Source: Anthonomus grandis grandis
Taxonomy: Eukaryota; Arthropoda; Insecta; Coleoptera; Curculionidae
Direction of reading: 5' to 3'
NCBI RefSeq assembly: GCF_022605725.1
Contig: NC_065563.1
Coordinates: forward strand, 13,170,518 to 13,234,517
Length of the DNA stretch: 64,000 bases
Shown: piece by piece, positions 1 to 12,000 of the stretch
How positions within the stretch are numbered: the stretch's first letter is position 1
Layout of the letters: each line of letters starts with the position of its first letter
Notes under the pieces: generated by a model
Told to the model about the DNA's origin: nothing
The model's database searches: none
What the model saw: only the letters and a program-made list of their open reading frames with translations
Translations under genes and position numbers: made by a program

Positions 1-1063
1 GGTTTTATTCATGGGTACCGATTTGCCACGTCTGTCTTCACCGTCTATGTCGGCCAGAAGAGCCTTTATAACAAAATGCATTTTTTACAACAAAAATGCC
101 TGACAAACTCTTAGTTTGTTTTTATCTTTTGTAAAATAGTACTGTTTAGAAATACTTCTAGGAGCCTTATTTCCATTTCTCTGTCTTCTTCTCTCTGGAA
201 AAGAGCTTGTGACATTTGCAAGAATAAAATCTTTTTGCCGTGTAAAATTATTCATTCTCCAATACCTTAAACACAAAGTTTGCCTTTCCTCTTCTAAAAA
301 TTTTGTCTGGCATTTAAAACGACACTTTTCACAGTTAATGGCTTGAGGTTTCTTGGCCGGCCGCTGTTTGTTGTTAGTCACATAATCAAGTCCCTCGCTT
401 CTTCTTTTTTTCCACTTTTTAGGTTGACTTTCTTTCCATCTTTTAAGCTGTGTGTCATTTCCAAGCTCTACAAAAAAATAGAAGTAAGGCAATTAAGGCA
501 TTTTCTAATTTTTCTGTGACAACTAAAAATCTTACCGTCATTTGAATCATCTGTTTCATTAAAATCTGAATCTAGGATCGAGTCATCGCTATCTTCAATT
601 AAGGCTAAATCGTCTTCATTGAAGGAATGCTGAGACACGTGATCAACAGACGGTTCTGATACATTTAAATTTCCCACCTCAGACCCTCTTTCAATTTCTA
701 TGTTTTTATCTAAAATTTAGAAAAAAACTTAAGTCCGTTAAGCTACTAGTACCACAAACAGAAAAAAAACTGAAGTCCCTACATAGTTTAAAACTAGCGA
801 ATAAAAATCTAATAAAAATGAAACAGGTAATAATTTCCTGTAACTGTAAAATGCATTTCAACTCTAAATATCTAAAATTTAAGAAGTTCTATGTACTTAC
901 CTTTCGGTGTAGCATCGCGCTGTTCCCCAACCCTTTCATAAAACCTGGACACATTAGAGCCTATTATTCTATTATAACTAATAGAGTTTTCATCACTACT
1001 ACTTCTCTGGTTTAGTGTATTATTACACGCCATAAACACAAGTTTTTTCCCTCTGGAAGACAT
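1..1063 (-). pseudogene. Remnant of a transposon-associated insect gene, three exons, in-frame stop
   Basis: I read three exons with phase-1 junctions: 901-1063, 536-709 and 467 leftwards. The start codon is at 1061-1063 and the product begins MSSRGKKLV. Exon 2 is acidic and serine-rich. Exon 3 has a Cys-x2-Cys-x3-Cys cluster, an EEERQ-x6-YW motif and ends near KLRVCQAFLL. From memory this order resembles an expanded insect protein family of unknown function that behaves like a transposable element. A TAA at 85-87 stops the frame, but the same frame stays open to the window edge with family-like residues (DIDGEDRRGKSVP). The simplest reading is a decayed copy with one nonsense codon, cut by the window end. 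No target site could be delimited. Confidence 0.6.
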
Positions 1064-1648
1064 ACTGACCAACCGCCACAAACAACAAAATAATGTAAAC
1101 TGCCGGCAAATAAAATAACACAAGTACGCGTAAATATTTACTTAAATGGACTTACAGGTTTTTTCCTGTTTAAACTTGTCTCATGCTCCTAATAAAAATC
1201 GCTTAAGTGCACATACTGATTTTTTTTGTTCAAAATTAAAATATTTTGGACTTAGACTTAAATGATTGTTGACTTGATGAGAAATCATCGCGCGGACTTA
1301 GTGGTACGAAAAACTCAAGTTCGTCAAAAAGTGGATTTAAAGGGATTTGCTTGTACGACCACAATCTATAATTTATTCAAGGAGTTAACAAAATGTTCAT
1401 AACTTGAAAATTTGTTTTTTATATTCTTCAGTTAATTTCATTCGATACCTATTTCAGCTTTTTCCAAAATGTTTTGATTTCTTCTGAAAGTTTGTGTTTT
1501 TTTGGAAAAACCATCACAAAATGCTCATAATTGAATACTTTTTGAATTACTTGAAAATTTGTCTGTATATATTAGCAAAAACTTTATAAAATTATAGTTA
1601 AAAAAAAAATTAAATTTGAAAAATACCCCGAACTCCTCATCCATAAAT
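1064..1648. other. AT-rich intergenic stretch, no gene seen
   Basis: Only short spurious frames are present on either strand. Two loosely similar segments with ATAACTTGAAAATTTG-like words occur at about 1395-1460 and 1515-1565. They may be a decayed tandem repeat, but the similarity is weak. Confidence 0.5.
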
Positions 1649-2344
1649 TTATTTTTGCTGTCTACAAGCCTCGATAATCCCCTTCTCGCTCTCAAACTCT
1701 GCCGCCTCGAAAGCCCTACACAACACCAGCACATCCCGAGCCTGATTGGCCTTAATCCACACCTTCCCATTAACGCCGATCACGATCTCATAAGGAAACT
1801 TCCTCGCGATCGTCCTCAAAAGTGGATTCTCCGGATTCAGTAGCGTTTGCACCAGCCGCTGCTTCACATGCACCAAGAACCCATCGTTGGACAACACACC
1901 GAGCCTTCCGGATTTCCCGTACTGATCCACACAAACCAGTTCGGGTTCCATTTCCTTATGGGCATTTAAAACCCTCGCGAACACCGTATCACCGACGTTC
2001 ACGTCCGGTTTCATCTTTTTCGTGGCCCCCTCGAAGGCCAGCATGGACAAACTGGCCGGTTCGGCGCCCCCGACGTCCACCCTTAAGGTGTCTCCCGACT
2101 TTTTCGTTATTATGCCCACCACGTAGTCGCCTTTTTTCGGTATGTAGCGATTTCGTCTGCTTTCGATCCAGTAGGTGTTCGGGGGCCTAAAGACTAACGT
2201 GCCCGCTTGGGTGGCTATCAAAGTGTTTGGTTCCTCGTCGTTCCTGCGCAGTCCCGGACCGATTATTGTTTGTTTGTCTTTCGAATTGATGTCTTTTATT
2301 AGTTCGCCGGGTAAGTAATAGCCATTGTCTACGGTTTTAGGCAT
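1649..2344 (-). CDS. Rrp40: Exosome complex component RRP40 (EXOSC3 homologue)
   Basis: This 231-residue single-exon gene encodes the RNA-binding cap subunit Rrp40 of the RNA exosome, which helps guide RNA into the 3'-5' processing and decay core in nucleus and cytoplasm. An N-terminal domain (about 1-65) is followed by an S1-type beta barrel (about 68-145) and a C-terminal KH domain (about 150-220). The KH domain carries the family's GxNGxxW signature, seen as GVNGKVW at residues 190-196. Length fits the metazoan family (about 230-275). The start is the only ATG giving the full N-terminus. The TAA stop overlaps an AATAAA signal, so the 3' UTR must be very short or use another site. It is divergent from the hydrolase gene at 3022 with about 680 bp between. 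Confidence 0.95.
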   Translation of the reverse strand: MPKTVDNGYYLPGELIKDINSKDKQTIIGPGLRRNDEEPNTLIATQAGTLVFRPPNTYWIESRRNRYIPKKGDYVVGIITKKSGDTLRVDVGGAEPASLSMLAFEGATKKMKPDVNVGDTVFARVLNAHKEMEPELVCVDQYGKSGRLGVLSNDGFLVHVKQRLVQTLLNPENPLLRTIARKFPYEIVIGVNGKVWIKANQARDVLVLCRAFEAAEFESEKGIIEACRQQK

Positions 2345-3021
2345 TTTTTCTTTGGTGTTTTATTGTGGTAAACAAAAAGATAACCTTAAAACTATTCGGC
2401 ACCACATAACCTATTTGTTTAGATTTTGAGCAGTGTTGCCGTTGCTTCCTCTCTAAAAAATTAACAATAAAAGAATGTCAATATATGAGGGACATATCAA
2501 ATTATTTATAATCTAAAGGATAAAAGGCACTATTGAAAAATACTATCTTTTCCCTTTTATGTGTCTCCAAAATAAAATATGTTCGCTTGAATTGGCAACC
2601 CTGCTATTGAAATGTTGAAGGCTCAAAAAGCAGCTGTCAAATTTAGATTGGGGCAGTGTTGCCGTTTCTTCTTATCAAGACAGAATTTAAATTGAAATTT
2701 CAACATGCCGATACCAGGTTACATTGTCAAACATCCAATAATTAATAAATTCAATAATAGGAATGCAAAAAATAATATTCGTTGCAATTTACACTTCCTT
2801 AAAAGAAATTTTGTTTGCCACAACTGGCAACGGTGTGACACGTCAAAATCAGCTGCTTAACCTCAAAATTGTCCTTGGGGTCCAAATTTCATAATAATAA
2901 TTATTCAGAGAAAGGGGTTCAAAGGTCCCCCCATCATCGCCTCACCTTACAACTTTTACGCGGCGATAACACGGTTTATTTAAAATTAGAACCTGTATAA
3001 TAGACACAGTACTACTGGATA
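2345..3021. promoter_or_regulatory. Divergent promoter region with repeated GTGTTGCC/GGCAAC words
   Basis: This separates the start codons of Rrp40 (-) and the hydrolase (+). The word CAGTGTTGCCGTT occurs near 2432 and 2654. Inverted or variant forms lie near 2594 (TTGGCAACCCTG) and 2825 (ACTGGCAACGGTGTGAC). No clear TATA box is placed at either gene. Shared use of the motif by both promoters is inference. Confidence 0.5.
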
Positions 3022-4982
3022 ATGGCCGAACCAGTTATGAATGGAAATCTTGCTGGTAAGTTTGTTTAAAAATTCTATTTTGCAATGCTTTAGAAATTTA
3101 TTAAATTATGTTGCAATTAATTATGAATATTACAGTAAAACATGAGGGCGAGCTTAGTATACGCGAAAGCAAGTCATCTAAGGTTACTGGACTGGATGAC
3201 TTTCAAGAAGTAACTATTCCAGTTCCTTGGGGACATATCGCAGGTACAAAATATAGCTTTCCCTTATCACAATGCTTACTTCATTCTAACTTGTATATTT
3301 GTTTATAAAATTTCATAAGATGTTTAATAATCGTTCCTTTACATTAGATAGAGTTTCACTAAGCACCTAGATAATATGTTTTTCAATCATTATAATTAAA
3401 TACTACTAATGAGTGGAAATTATCCTACTAATTAAGTGGAATCTGTTTATCATGTCAGACTCTTGTGTTGTGATTGTATGTCCTGCTAGTGTAGACACTA
3501 TTTGAATGTTCATGTATGTAATTACAAATGGAAAACACATACATGGACTTTATAGTAATGCTTTATCATTTTTATATAAAGCCCTCCTGCATACTCGGCA
3601 TCAATTGTTCCACTTTAAACTTGTTTAAGTCGTGTAGGGCATTTTTGCAATTAATAATTTGCAATCTTCACATATATATATATATACAATAAATAGTAAT
3701 GTCCTCTTTTGGCACCTTTTGTTCTTTGAAAACACTATTTGTTTAATGGTTTTCACTGTTTTCTTTTGGTCGTTGAGTTATAGAAACTAGTGCACTAAAT
3801 AGGCTTTCACCTAAGTCACTGTTAACATTCACTTTAAAGATTACTGATGCAGGTAAATGGTGGGGCCCACAAAACACCCAACCGATAATAGCAATTCACG
3901 GTTGGCAAGACAACTGTGGAACCTTCGATAAGGTGGCCCCGCTATTGAAGGCTCGTGGGCACTCTGTGCTGTGTATCGACTTGCCTGGGCACGGATTTTC
4001 TTCACATTTGGCCGAAGGTGCTTATTTATTCCCTTTCACGATGAACATAGTTGATATATTAATCGTCTTTAGGGCATAAGTATTATATCTGGTGGGATGG
4101 GGTGCACTATCTACGAAGGATAGTGAAATATTTTAAATGGTCCGACATAATTGTGCTGGGCCATTCTTTGGGTGGGGGAATCGCCTTTCTGTATGCCGCG
4201 GTCTATCCTAAAGAAGTGAGGAAGTATATTAGTATTGATCTTGGTGAGTGTTGCGTGGAAATAGTCGGTTTGTTCTTAATGTGGTTTTTAGCCAGTCCAT
4301 CAGTGAGAGACCTGAAAAAGAGCTGTGATGTCTTAGGTTACGCTATAGATAAGTTTTTAAGTTACGAGATGCTTACCCAGGACTCGGTTCCTTGTTACCC
4401 TTACAACGAGATGTTGGATATTTTAGTAGATGCCCATAAAGGTAATGTTGATTTTTTAGCCAATTAAACTTAAAAAAATATGCATATAACTTGTCCATTG
4501 TATAGCAACTATGCTATACTATACTACACTAGTTAATGGTGCTTATTAGTCGGTTTTTAGTATAAAAGTGGTTTTTAGGTTCGGTGACTCGCGAAGGCTG
4601 TGAAATTTTACTTAAAAGAGGCATGAAACCTGCCAAAGACAAAGAGGGACATTTCTACTTCACCAGAGACCCCAGGCTCAAGTTGTCCGCTTTGGGGTTC
4701 TTGACTTTGGAGCAAGTCATGGAGTTGGCTTCCCGAATAATTTGTGAGGTAGGTATCAAGTAGTAGTTCAAGGGTTATTAAACGGTTCATTTAAAGGTTA
4801 TGAATATTCGAGCGAAAACGGGCCTAAAAACCGACGCGCCCCAAAACTACGACCTGGTTCTGGATAAAATCTCGGAATCGGCGAAAAAAGTGGAGAGACA
4901 CGTGGTGGAGGGCACGCACCACCTACATTTGAACGACGGCAACTCGGTTGCCGGTGTTATACACGATTTTCTAATATCCTAA
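3022..4982 (+). CDS. Alpha/beta hydrolase, serine hydrolase-like protein (SERHL/kraken type)
   Basis: Seven exons join in phase: 3022-3055, 3136-3243, 3853-4017, 4073-4243, 4292-4441, 4579-4748 and 4797-4982, giving 327 residues. The fold's hallmarks are present. An oxyanion-hole HGWQDN lies at residues 63-68, a nucleophile elbow GHSLGG puts the catalytic serine at 134, and a C-terminal GTHHLHLND supplies the histidine near 307. An IDLPGHG strand-turn follows the first motif. The substrate is unknown; members of this family have been linked to peroxisomes or digestion, but no C-terminal targeting tripeptide is evident here (it ends FLIS). All junctions are GT-AG. Intron 2 (3244-3852) is the longest. 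Family is sure; exact orthology to SERHL or Drosophila kraken is likely but not proven. Confidence 0.93.
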
Positions 4983-5455
4983 ACGTGTATTTCACGTTTA
5001 TCTTCAACGGCTAAAACATTATAATGTATAATACTAAAAGTATTGACACAAGTGATAAGTAGTTTAGGGGGGCACAAGCATCGTTTTTGTTATTTTATTA
5101 TAAATACATTTATTGTAATTGTAAATTATTGACTTTTGTGTATGTTTTGGCTCATACACTTTAGGTGAAATCTATATTGTTGTAGTTACCGATTTTGTTG
5201 GATATTACGTTACACTTTCAGTAAATATCAATTTACAAAACACTATGTCATATGTTCAATTATTAAAAAGAAGAAGAAGAAAATCTATTGAATCTAGTTG
5301 GAATTTGGTTTTATTCATACGTTTAGTTATTATTAGATTTAGTTGTTAGACGTGGCACCGTTGGATCGGTTGTAAATGACGAGCAGTGACAACAGCCTTG
5401 ATTTCTCTCTTAGATAAATTGTATAATTTAAAAAGTAAAAACGACTTACAACGAC
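4983..5455. other. Intergenic spacer before satellite A
   Basis: 3' flank of the hydrolase gene. It is AT-rich and contains a short AAG run near 5270. No gene, RNA or clear repeat is seen until satellite A begins. Confidence 0.5.
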
Positions 5456-8400
5456 CATTCAAAAAAAACATTTTTTGGTGAAAAAATTCGATACGGGGGG
5501 GTATACCCGAAAAATGAAAAAACCCAAACTTTGAAGGTCGATATCTCGGCTTCTACTCCTCCGATCTGGAAAATTCCAACGGTTTTGTCTTAGTTTCGTC
5601 GTTCTGAATCCAACGAGACCATCCGCAAGGTCGTAGCTCTAATAGTAGCTGAGATATCGCATTTTTGATGCCCATTTTTGGCCTCAAAAACGACGTCGAA
5701 AAATGACTGTTTTCCGAATTTTCAAAGTGCTGTCATTCAGTTAGTTCTGCTCGAATCTCGTTATAACCCGGTGTTTTCGTAACGTAGGAGGTCTAAAGAA
5801 GACGCTGGTATACTTAGTTTGATTTCGAAAAAAAATCAATTTTTGGTGAAAAAATTCGATACGGGGGGGTATACCCGAAAAATGAAAAAACCCGAACTTT
5901 GAAGGTCGATATCTCGGCTTCTATGGGAGCTATCGGGAAAATTCCAACGGTTTTGTCTTAGTTTCGTCCTTCTGAATCCAACGAGACCACCCGCAAGGTC
6001 GTAGCTCTTATAGAAGCTGAGATATGGCATTTTTGATGCCCATTTTTGGCCTCAAAAACGGACGTCGAAAACGACTTTTTCAGGATTTTCAAAGTGCTCT
6101 CATTCCCTTAGTTCTGCTCGGATCCTGTTATAACCCGGTGTTTTCGTAATCTAGGTGACCCAAATAAGACGCTGGTATACTTAGTTTGATTTCGAAAAAA
6201 ATCAATTTTTGGTGAAAAAATTCGATACGGGGGAGTATACCCGAAAAATGAAAAAACCCAAACTTTGAAGGTCGATATCTCGGCTTCTACTCCTCCGATC
6301 TGGAAAATTCCAACGGTTTTGTCTTAGTTTCGTCTTTCTGAATCCAACGAGACTATCCGCAAGGTCGTAGCTCTTCTAGAAGCTGAGATATGGCATTTTT
6401 GATGCCCATTTTTGGCCTCAAAAACGGACGTCGAAAACGACTTTTTCAGGATTTTCAAAGTGCTCTCATTCCTTTAGTTCTGCTCGGATCCTGTTATAAC
6501 CCGGTGTTTTCGTAATCTAGGTGATCCAAATAAGACGCTGGTATACTTAGTTTGATTTCGAAAAAAATCAATTTTTGGTGAAAAAATTCGATACGGGGGG
6601 GTATACCCGAAAAATGAAAAAACCCGAACTTTGAAGGTCGATATCTCGGCTTCTATGGGAGCTATCTGGAAAATTCCAACGGTTTTGTCTTAGTTTCGTC
6701 ATTCTGAATCCAACGAGGCCATCCGCAAGGTCGTAGCTCTTCTAGAAGCTGAGATATGGCATTTTTGATGCCCATTTTTGGCCTCAAAAACGGACGTCGA
6801 AAACCACTTTTTCAGGATTTTCAAAGTGCTCTCATTCCCTTAGTTCTGCTCGGATCCTGTTATAACCCGGTGTTTTCGTAATCTAGGTGATCCAAATAAG
6901 ACGCTGGTATACTTAGTTTGATTTCGAAAAAAATCAATTTTTGGTGAAAAAATTCGATACGGGGGGGTATACCCGAAAAATGAAAAAACCCGAACTTTGA
7001 AGGTCGATATTTCGGCTTCTATGGGAGCTATCGGGATAATTCCAACGGTTTTGTTTTAGTTTCGTCGTTCTGAATCCAACGAGACCATCCGCAAGGTCGT
7101 AGCTCTTCTAGAAGCTGAGATATGGCATTTTTGATGCCCATTTTTGGCCTCAAAAACAGACGTCGAAAACGACTTTTTCAAGATTTTCAAAATGCTCTCA
7201 TTCCCTTATTTCTGCTCGGATCCTGTTATAACCCGGTGTTTTCGTAATCTAGGTGACCCAAATAAGACGCTGGTATACTTAGTTTGATTTCGAAAAAAAT
7301 CAATTTTTGGTGAAAAAATTCGATACGGGGGGGTATACCCGAAAAATGAAAAAACCCGAACTTTGAAGGTCGATATTTCGGCTTCTATGGGAGCTATCGG
7401 GATAATTCCAACGGTTTTGTTTTAGTTTCGTCGTTCTGAATCCAACGAGACCATCCGCAAGGTCGTAGCTCTTCTAGAAGCTGAGATATGGCATTTTTGA
7501 TGCCCATTTTTGGCCTCAAAAACAGACGTCGAAAACGACTTTTTCAAGATTTTCAAAATGCTCTCATTCCCTTATTTCTGCTCGGATCCTGTTATAACCC
7601 GGTGTTTTCGTAATCTAGGTGACCCAAATAAGACGCTGGTATACTTAGTTTAATTTCGAAAAAAATCAATTTTTCTGAAAAAAATCGATACGGGGGGTAT
7701 ACCCGAAAAACGAAAAAACCCAAACTTTGGAGGTCGATATCTCGGCTTCTATGGGTCCTATCTGGAAAATTCCAATGGTTTTGTCTTAGTTTCGTCTTTT
7801 TGAATCCAACGAGACCATCCGCAAGGTCGTAGCTCTTCTAATAGCTGAGATATGGCATTTTTGATGCCTTTTTTGGCCTCAAAAACGGACGTCGAAAACG
7901 ACTTTTTCAGGATTTTCAAAGTGCTCTCATTCCCTTAGTTCTGCTCGGATCCTGTTATAACCCGGTGTTTTCGTAATCTAGGTGACCCAAATAAGACGCT
8001 GGTATACTTAGTTTGATTTCGAAAAAAATCAATTTTTGGTGAAAAAAATCGATACGGGGGGGTATACCCGAAAAATGAAAAAACCCAAACTTTGAAGGTC
8101 GATATCTCGGCTTCTATGGCAGCTATCGGGAAAATTCCAACGGTTTTGTCTTAGCTTCGTCTTTCTGAATCCAACGAGACCCTTTGCAAGGTCGTAGCTC
8201 TTATAGTAGCTGAGATATGGCATTTTTGATGCCCATTTTTGGCCTCAAAAACGGACGTCGAAAACGACTTTTTCAGGAATTTCAAAGTGCTCTCATTCCC
8301 TTAGTTCTGCTCGGATCCTGTTATAACCCGGTGTTTTCGTAATCTAGGTGACCCAATTAAGACGCTGGTATACTTAGTTTGATTTCGAAAAAAATCAATT

Positions 8401-8850
8401 TTTGGTGAAAAAAATCGATACGGGGGGGTATACCCGAAAAATGAAAAAACCCAAACTTTGGAGGTCGATATCTCGGCTTCTATGGGTCCTATCGGGAAAA
8501 TTCCAACGGTTTTGTCTTAGTTTCGTCATTCTGAATCCAACGAGAGCATCCGAAAGGTTGTAGCTCTAATAGTCGCTGAGATATCGCATTTTTGATGCCC
8601 ATTTTTGGCCTCAAAAACGACGTCGAAAAATGACTTTTTCCGAATTTTCAAAGTGCTGTCATTCGGTTAGTTCTGCTCGAATCTCGTTATAACCCGGTAT
8701 TTTCGTAATGTAGGTGGTCTAAAGAAGACGCTAGTATAGTTAGTTCGATTTCGAAAAAAAAAAATTTCGGTGAAAAAATCGATACGGGGGGGTATATCCG
8801 AAAAATGAAAAATCCCAAACTTTGGAGGTCGATATTGTCTTAGTAACAGT
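5456..8850. repeat. Satellite A array 1, about 365-bp monomer, about nine copies
   Basis: Head-to-tail copies with a period of about 365.5 bp; for example the same monomer positions recur at 5836 and 8029, six periods apart. Each monomer carries a G-run followed by a GGGTATACCC palindrome, and an imperfect dyad formed by GATATCTCGGCTTCTA and, about 75 bp on, TAGAAGCTGAGATATGG. Adjacent monomers at about 6900 and 7265 are almost identical, so local amplification was recent. The array lies between the hydrolase and the 3' end of the glycosyltransferase. The short frames recurring in each monomer are by-products of the repeat. Confidence 0.95.
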
Positions 8851-9040
8851 TTTATCGTGACACTGCAATTCCTCACCTCAACACTACACACATCTCTAGT
8901 ATATAAGTCTGTAGAATAATTGTAAGATTTGTGGGTAAAAAAAAAGCCAACGGGATTTCGATTAATATACAATGATATATTATTACTAAAAGTATTTACA
9001 ACTAATTAGTCCTATTACGGCTAAAATCACATTTTCTTCA

Positions 9041-12000
9041 TTATTTCCTTTGAGCACCGGTTTTAAGCATCTGCAGAATTTTGTGGAACATCTTGGTTGG
9101 GGCTTCCTTGGGCTTCGATAGGCCGCACTTTTGCTTCAGCTGCTCGTACCGCCTCCTTACCGCCTTCGTAAGACCTTCCAAATATCTGAAGAAGTTTCAT
9201 CGGTAGATTTGATCAGTACAATTTTATAATTCGAGCATTGGTTACCTGTAAGCGGTTTGATCGACAACCGATGCGGTTTTAATGCAATCATTTCCACCAA
9301 ACTCACATATCCTGTAGTGGTGTAGTATTGCTGCGTCTGCCGGTACATTTAAAGTGCCTAAATGAATATGTCATGGGTTTTTGTATGACATGATAATTTT
9401 GTATGTTTACCGTGTCCGGGTATGAATTCCCAAACAAAGTGATTGCCCGCCTCCACGACCAACTCGGGTCGACAAATGTACTTGGAGCGCTGCTTATGCG
9501 GGTGCAATTTAGTTTTCCTTCGGGTTTTCCTCATCGTGATTAAGTTCGAGGAGATCACGTCATCGAAATCGCTCACTCGACCGTCGTCGTCCCATTGCAA
9601 GTAAAAAAAGGCATTTTGGAACGAGTACGAGCCGGTGCTTCTCGTGTTCAATCGATGGTTCAGATAACTAAAAGAAGCCTCTCTTAATTAATATTTCTTA
9701 ATAACGTTGGGCTCGGATTTAACTTACTCGATAAGTTGCGGTAAAGTTTCATTATAATTCGGAATAATGTACTCGTCCAAGTCGATCAATAGGGCGTGCG
9801 AATAGTGGTACATCGACCTGTACAGGCAGTCGTTGAGGGCGGCGAACAGCCCCTCGGTACGAATTTCCCGCTGGGAGACCATTTGCAGTTTCCACGGTAA
9901 CAGGGTGACGATTCCTCGGCGCCGATAGTCGTCCAGGACGCAAGACACTTGCGGACCGATGGTGTGGTTGTAAAAAGTCAGATGGTCCACGCCCATCAGG
10001 CGATTCAGTTCGATAAATTCCATTATTTGCAGTTCCTTAATGGAAGGAAAAGATATGAGTTAAGTTACGTACCTTTTTTTACTTTATATATTATACCGGG
10101 TGGTGCCGAGTAAGTTTCAAGGGGGTCAATTATTGGCTACTAAGACGCTGGTATACTTAGTTTGATTTCGAAAAAAATCAATTTTTGGTGAAAAAATTCG
10201 ATACGGGGGGGTATACCCGAAAAATGAAAAAACCCAAACTTTGAAGGTCGATATCTCGGCTTCTATGGGTCCTATCTGGAAAATTCCAACGGTTTTGTCT
10301 TAGTTTCGTCGTTCTGAATCCAACGAGACCATCCGCAAGGTCGTAGCTCTTCTAGAAGCTGAGATGTGGCATTTTTGATGCCCATTTTTGGCCTCAAAAA
10401 CGGACGTCGAAAACGACTTTTTCAGGATTTTCAAAGTGCTCTCATTCCTTTATTTCTGCTCGGATCCTGTTATAACCCGGTGTTTTCGTAATCTAGGTGA
10501 CCCAAATAATACGCTGGTATACTTAGTTTGATTTCGAAAAAAATCAATTTTTGGTGAAAAAATCGATACGGGGGGGTATACCCGAAAAATGAAAAAACCC
10601 AAACTTTGAAGGTCGATATCTCGGCTTCTATGGGTCCTATCGGGAAAATTCCAACGGCTATGTCTTAGTTTCGTCATCCTGAATCCAACGAGACCATCCG
10701 CAAGGTCGTAGCTCTTATAGCAGCTGAGATATGGCATTTTTGATGCCCATTTTTGGCCTCAAAAACAGACGTCGAAAACGACTTTTTCAAGATTTTCAAA
10801 GTGCTCTCATTCCCTTATTTCTGCTCGGATCCTGTTATAACCCGGTGTTTTCGTAATCTAGGTGACCCAATTAAGACGCTGGTATACTTAGTTTGATTTC
10901 GAAAAAAATCAATTTTTGGTGAAAAAATTCGATACGGGGGGGTATACCCGAAAAATGAAAAAACCCAAATTTTGAAGGTCGATATCTCGGCTTCTATGGG
11001 AGCTATCGGGATAATTCCAACGGCTGTGTCTTAGTTTCGTCATCCTGAATCCAACGAGACCATCCGCAAGGTCGTAGCTCTTCTAGAAGCTGAGATATGG
11101 CATTTTTGTAGCCCATTTTTGGCCTCAAAAACTGACGTCGAAAACGACTTTTTCAGGATTTTCAATGTGCTCTCATTCCCTTAGTTCTGCTCGGATCCTG
11201 TTATAACCCGGTGTTTTCGTAATCTAGGTGACCCAAATAAGACGCTGGTATACTTAGTTTGATTTCGAAAAAAATCAATTTTTGGTGAAAAAAATCGATA
11301 CGGGGGGGTATACCCGAAAAATGAAAAAACCCAAACTTTGAAGGTCGATATCTCGGCTTCTATGGGTCCTATCGGGAAAATTCCAACGGCTATGTCTTAG
11401 TTTCGTCATCCTGAATCCAACGAGACCATCCGCAAGGTCGTAGCTCTTATAGCAGCTGAGATATGGCATTTTTGATGCCCATTTTTGGCCTCAAAAACAG
11501 ACGTCGAAAACGACTTTTTCAAGATTTTCAAAGTGCTCTCATTCCCTTATTTCTGCTCGGATCCTGTTATAACCCGGTGTTTTCGTAATCTAGGTGACCC
11601 AATTAAGACGCTGGTATACTTAGTTTGATTTCGAAAAAAATCAATTTTTGGTGAAAAAATTCGATACGGGGGGGTATACTCGAAAAATGAAAAAACCCAA
11701 ATTTTGAAGGTCGATATCTCGGCTTCTATGGGAGCTATCGGGATAATTCCAACGGCTATGTCTTAGTTTCGTCATCCTGAATCCAACGAGACCATCCGCA
11801 AGGTCGTAGCTCTTATAGCAGCTGAGATATGGCATTTTTGATGCCCATTTTTGGCCTCAAAAACAGACGTCGAAAACGACTTTTTCAAGATTTTCAAAGT
11901 GCTCTCATTCCCTTATTTCTGCTCGGATCCTGTTATAACCCGGTGTTTTCGTAATCTAGGTGATCCAAATAATACGCTGGTATACTTAGTTTGATTTCAT

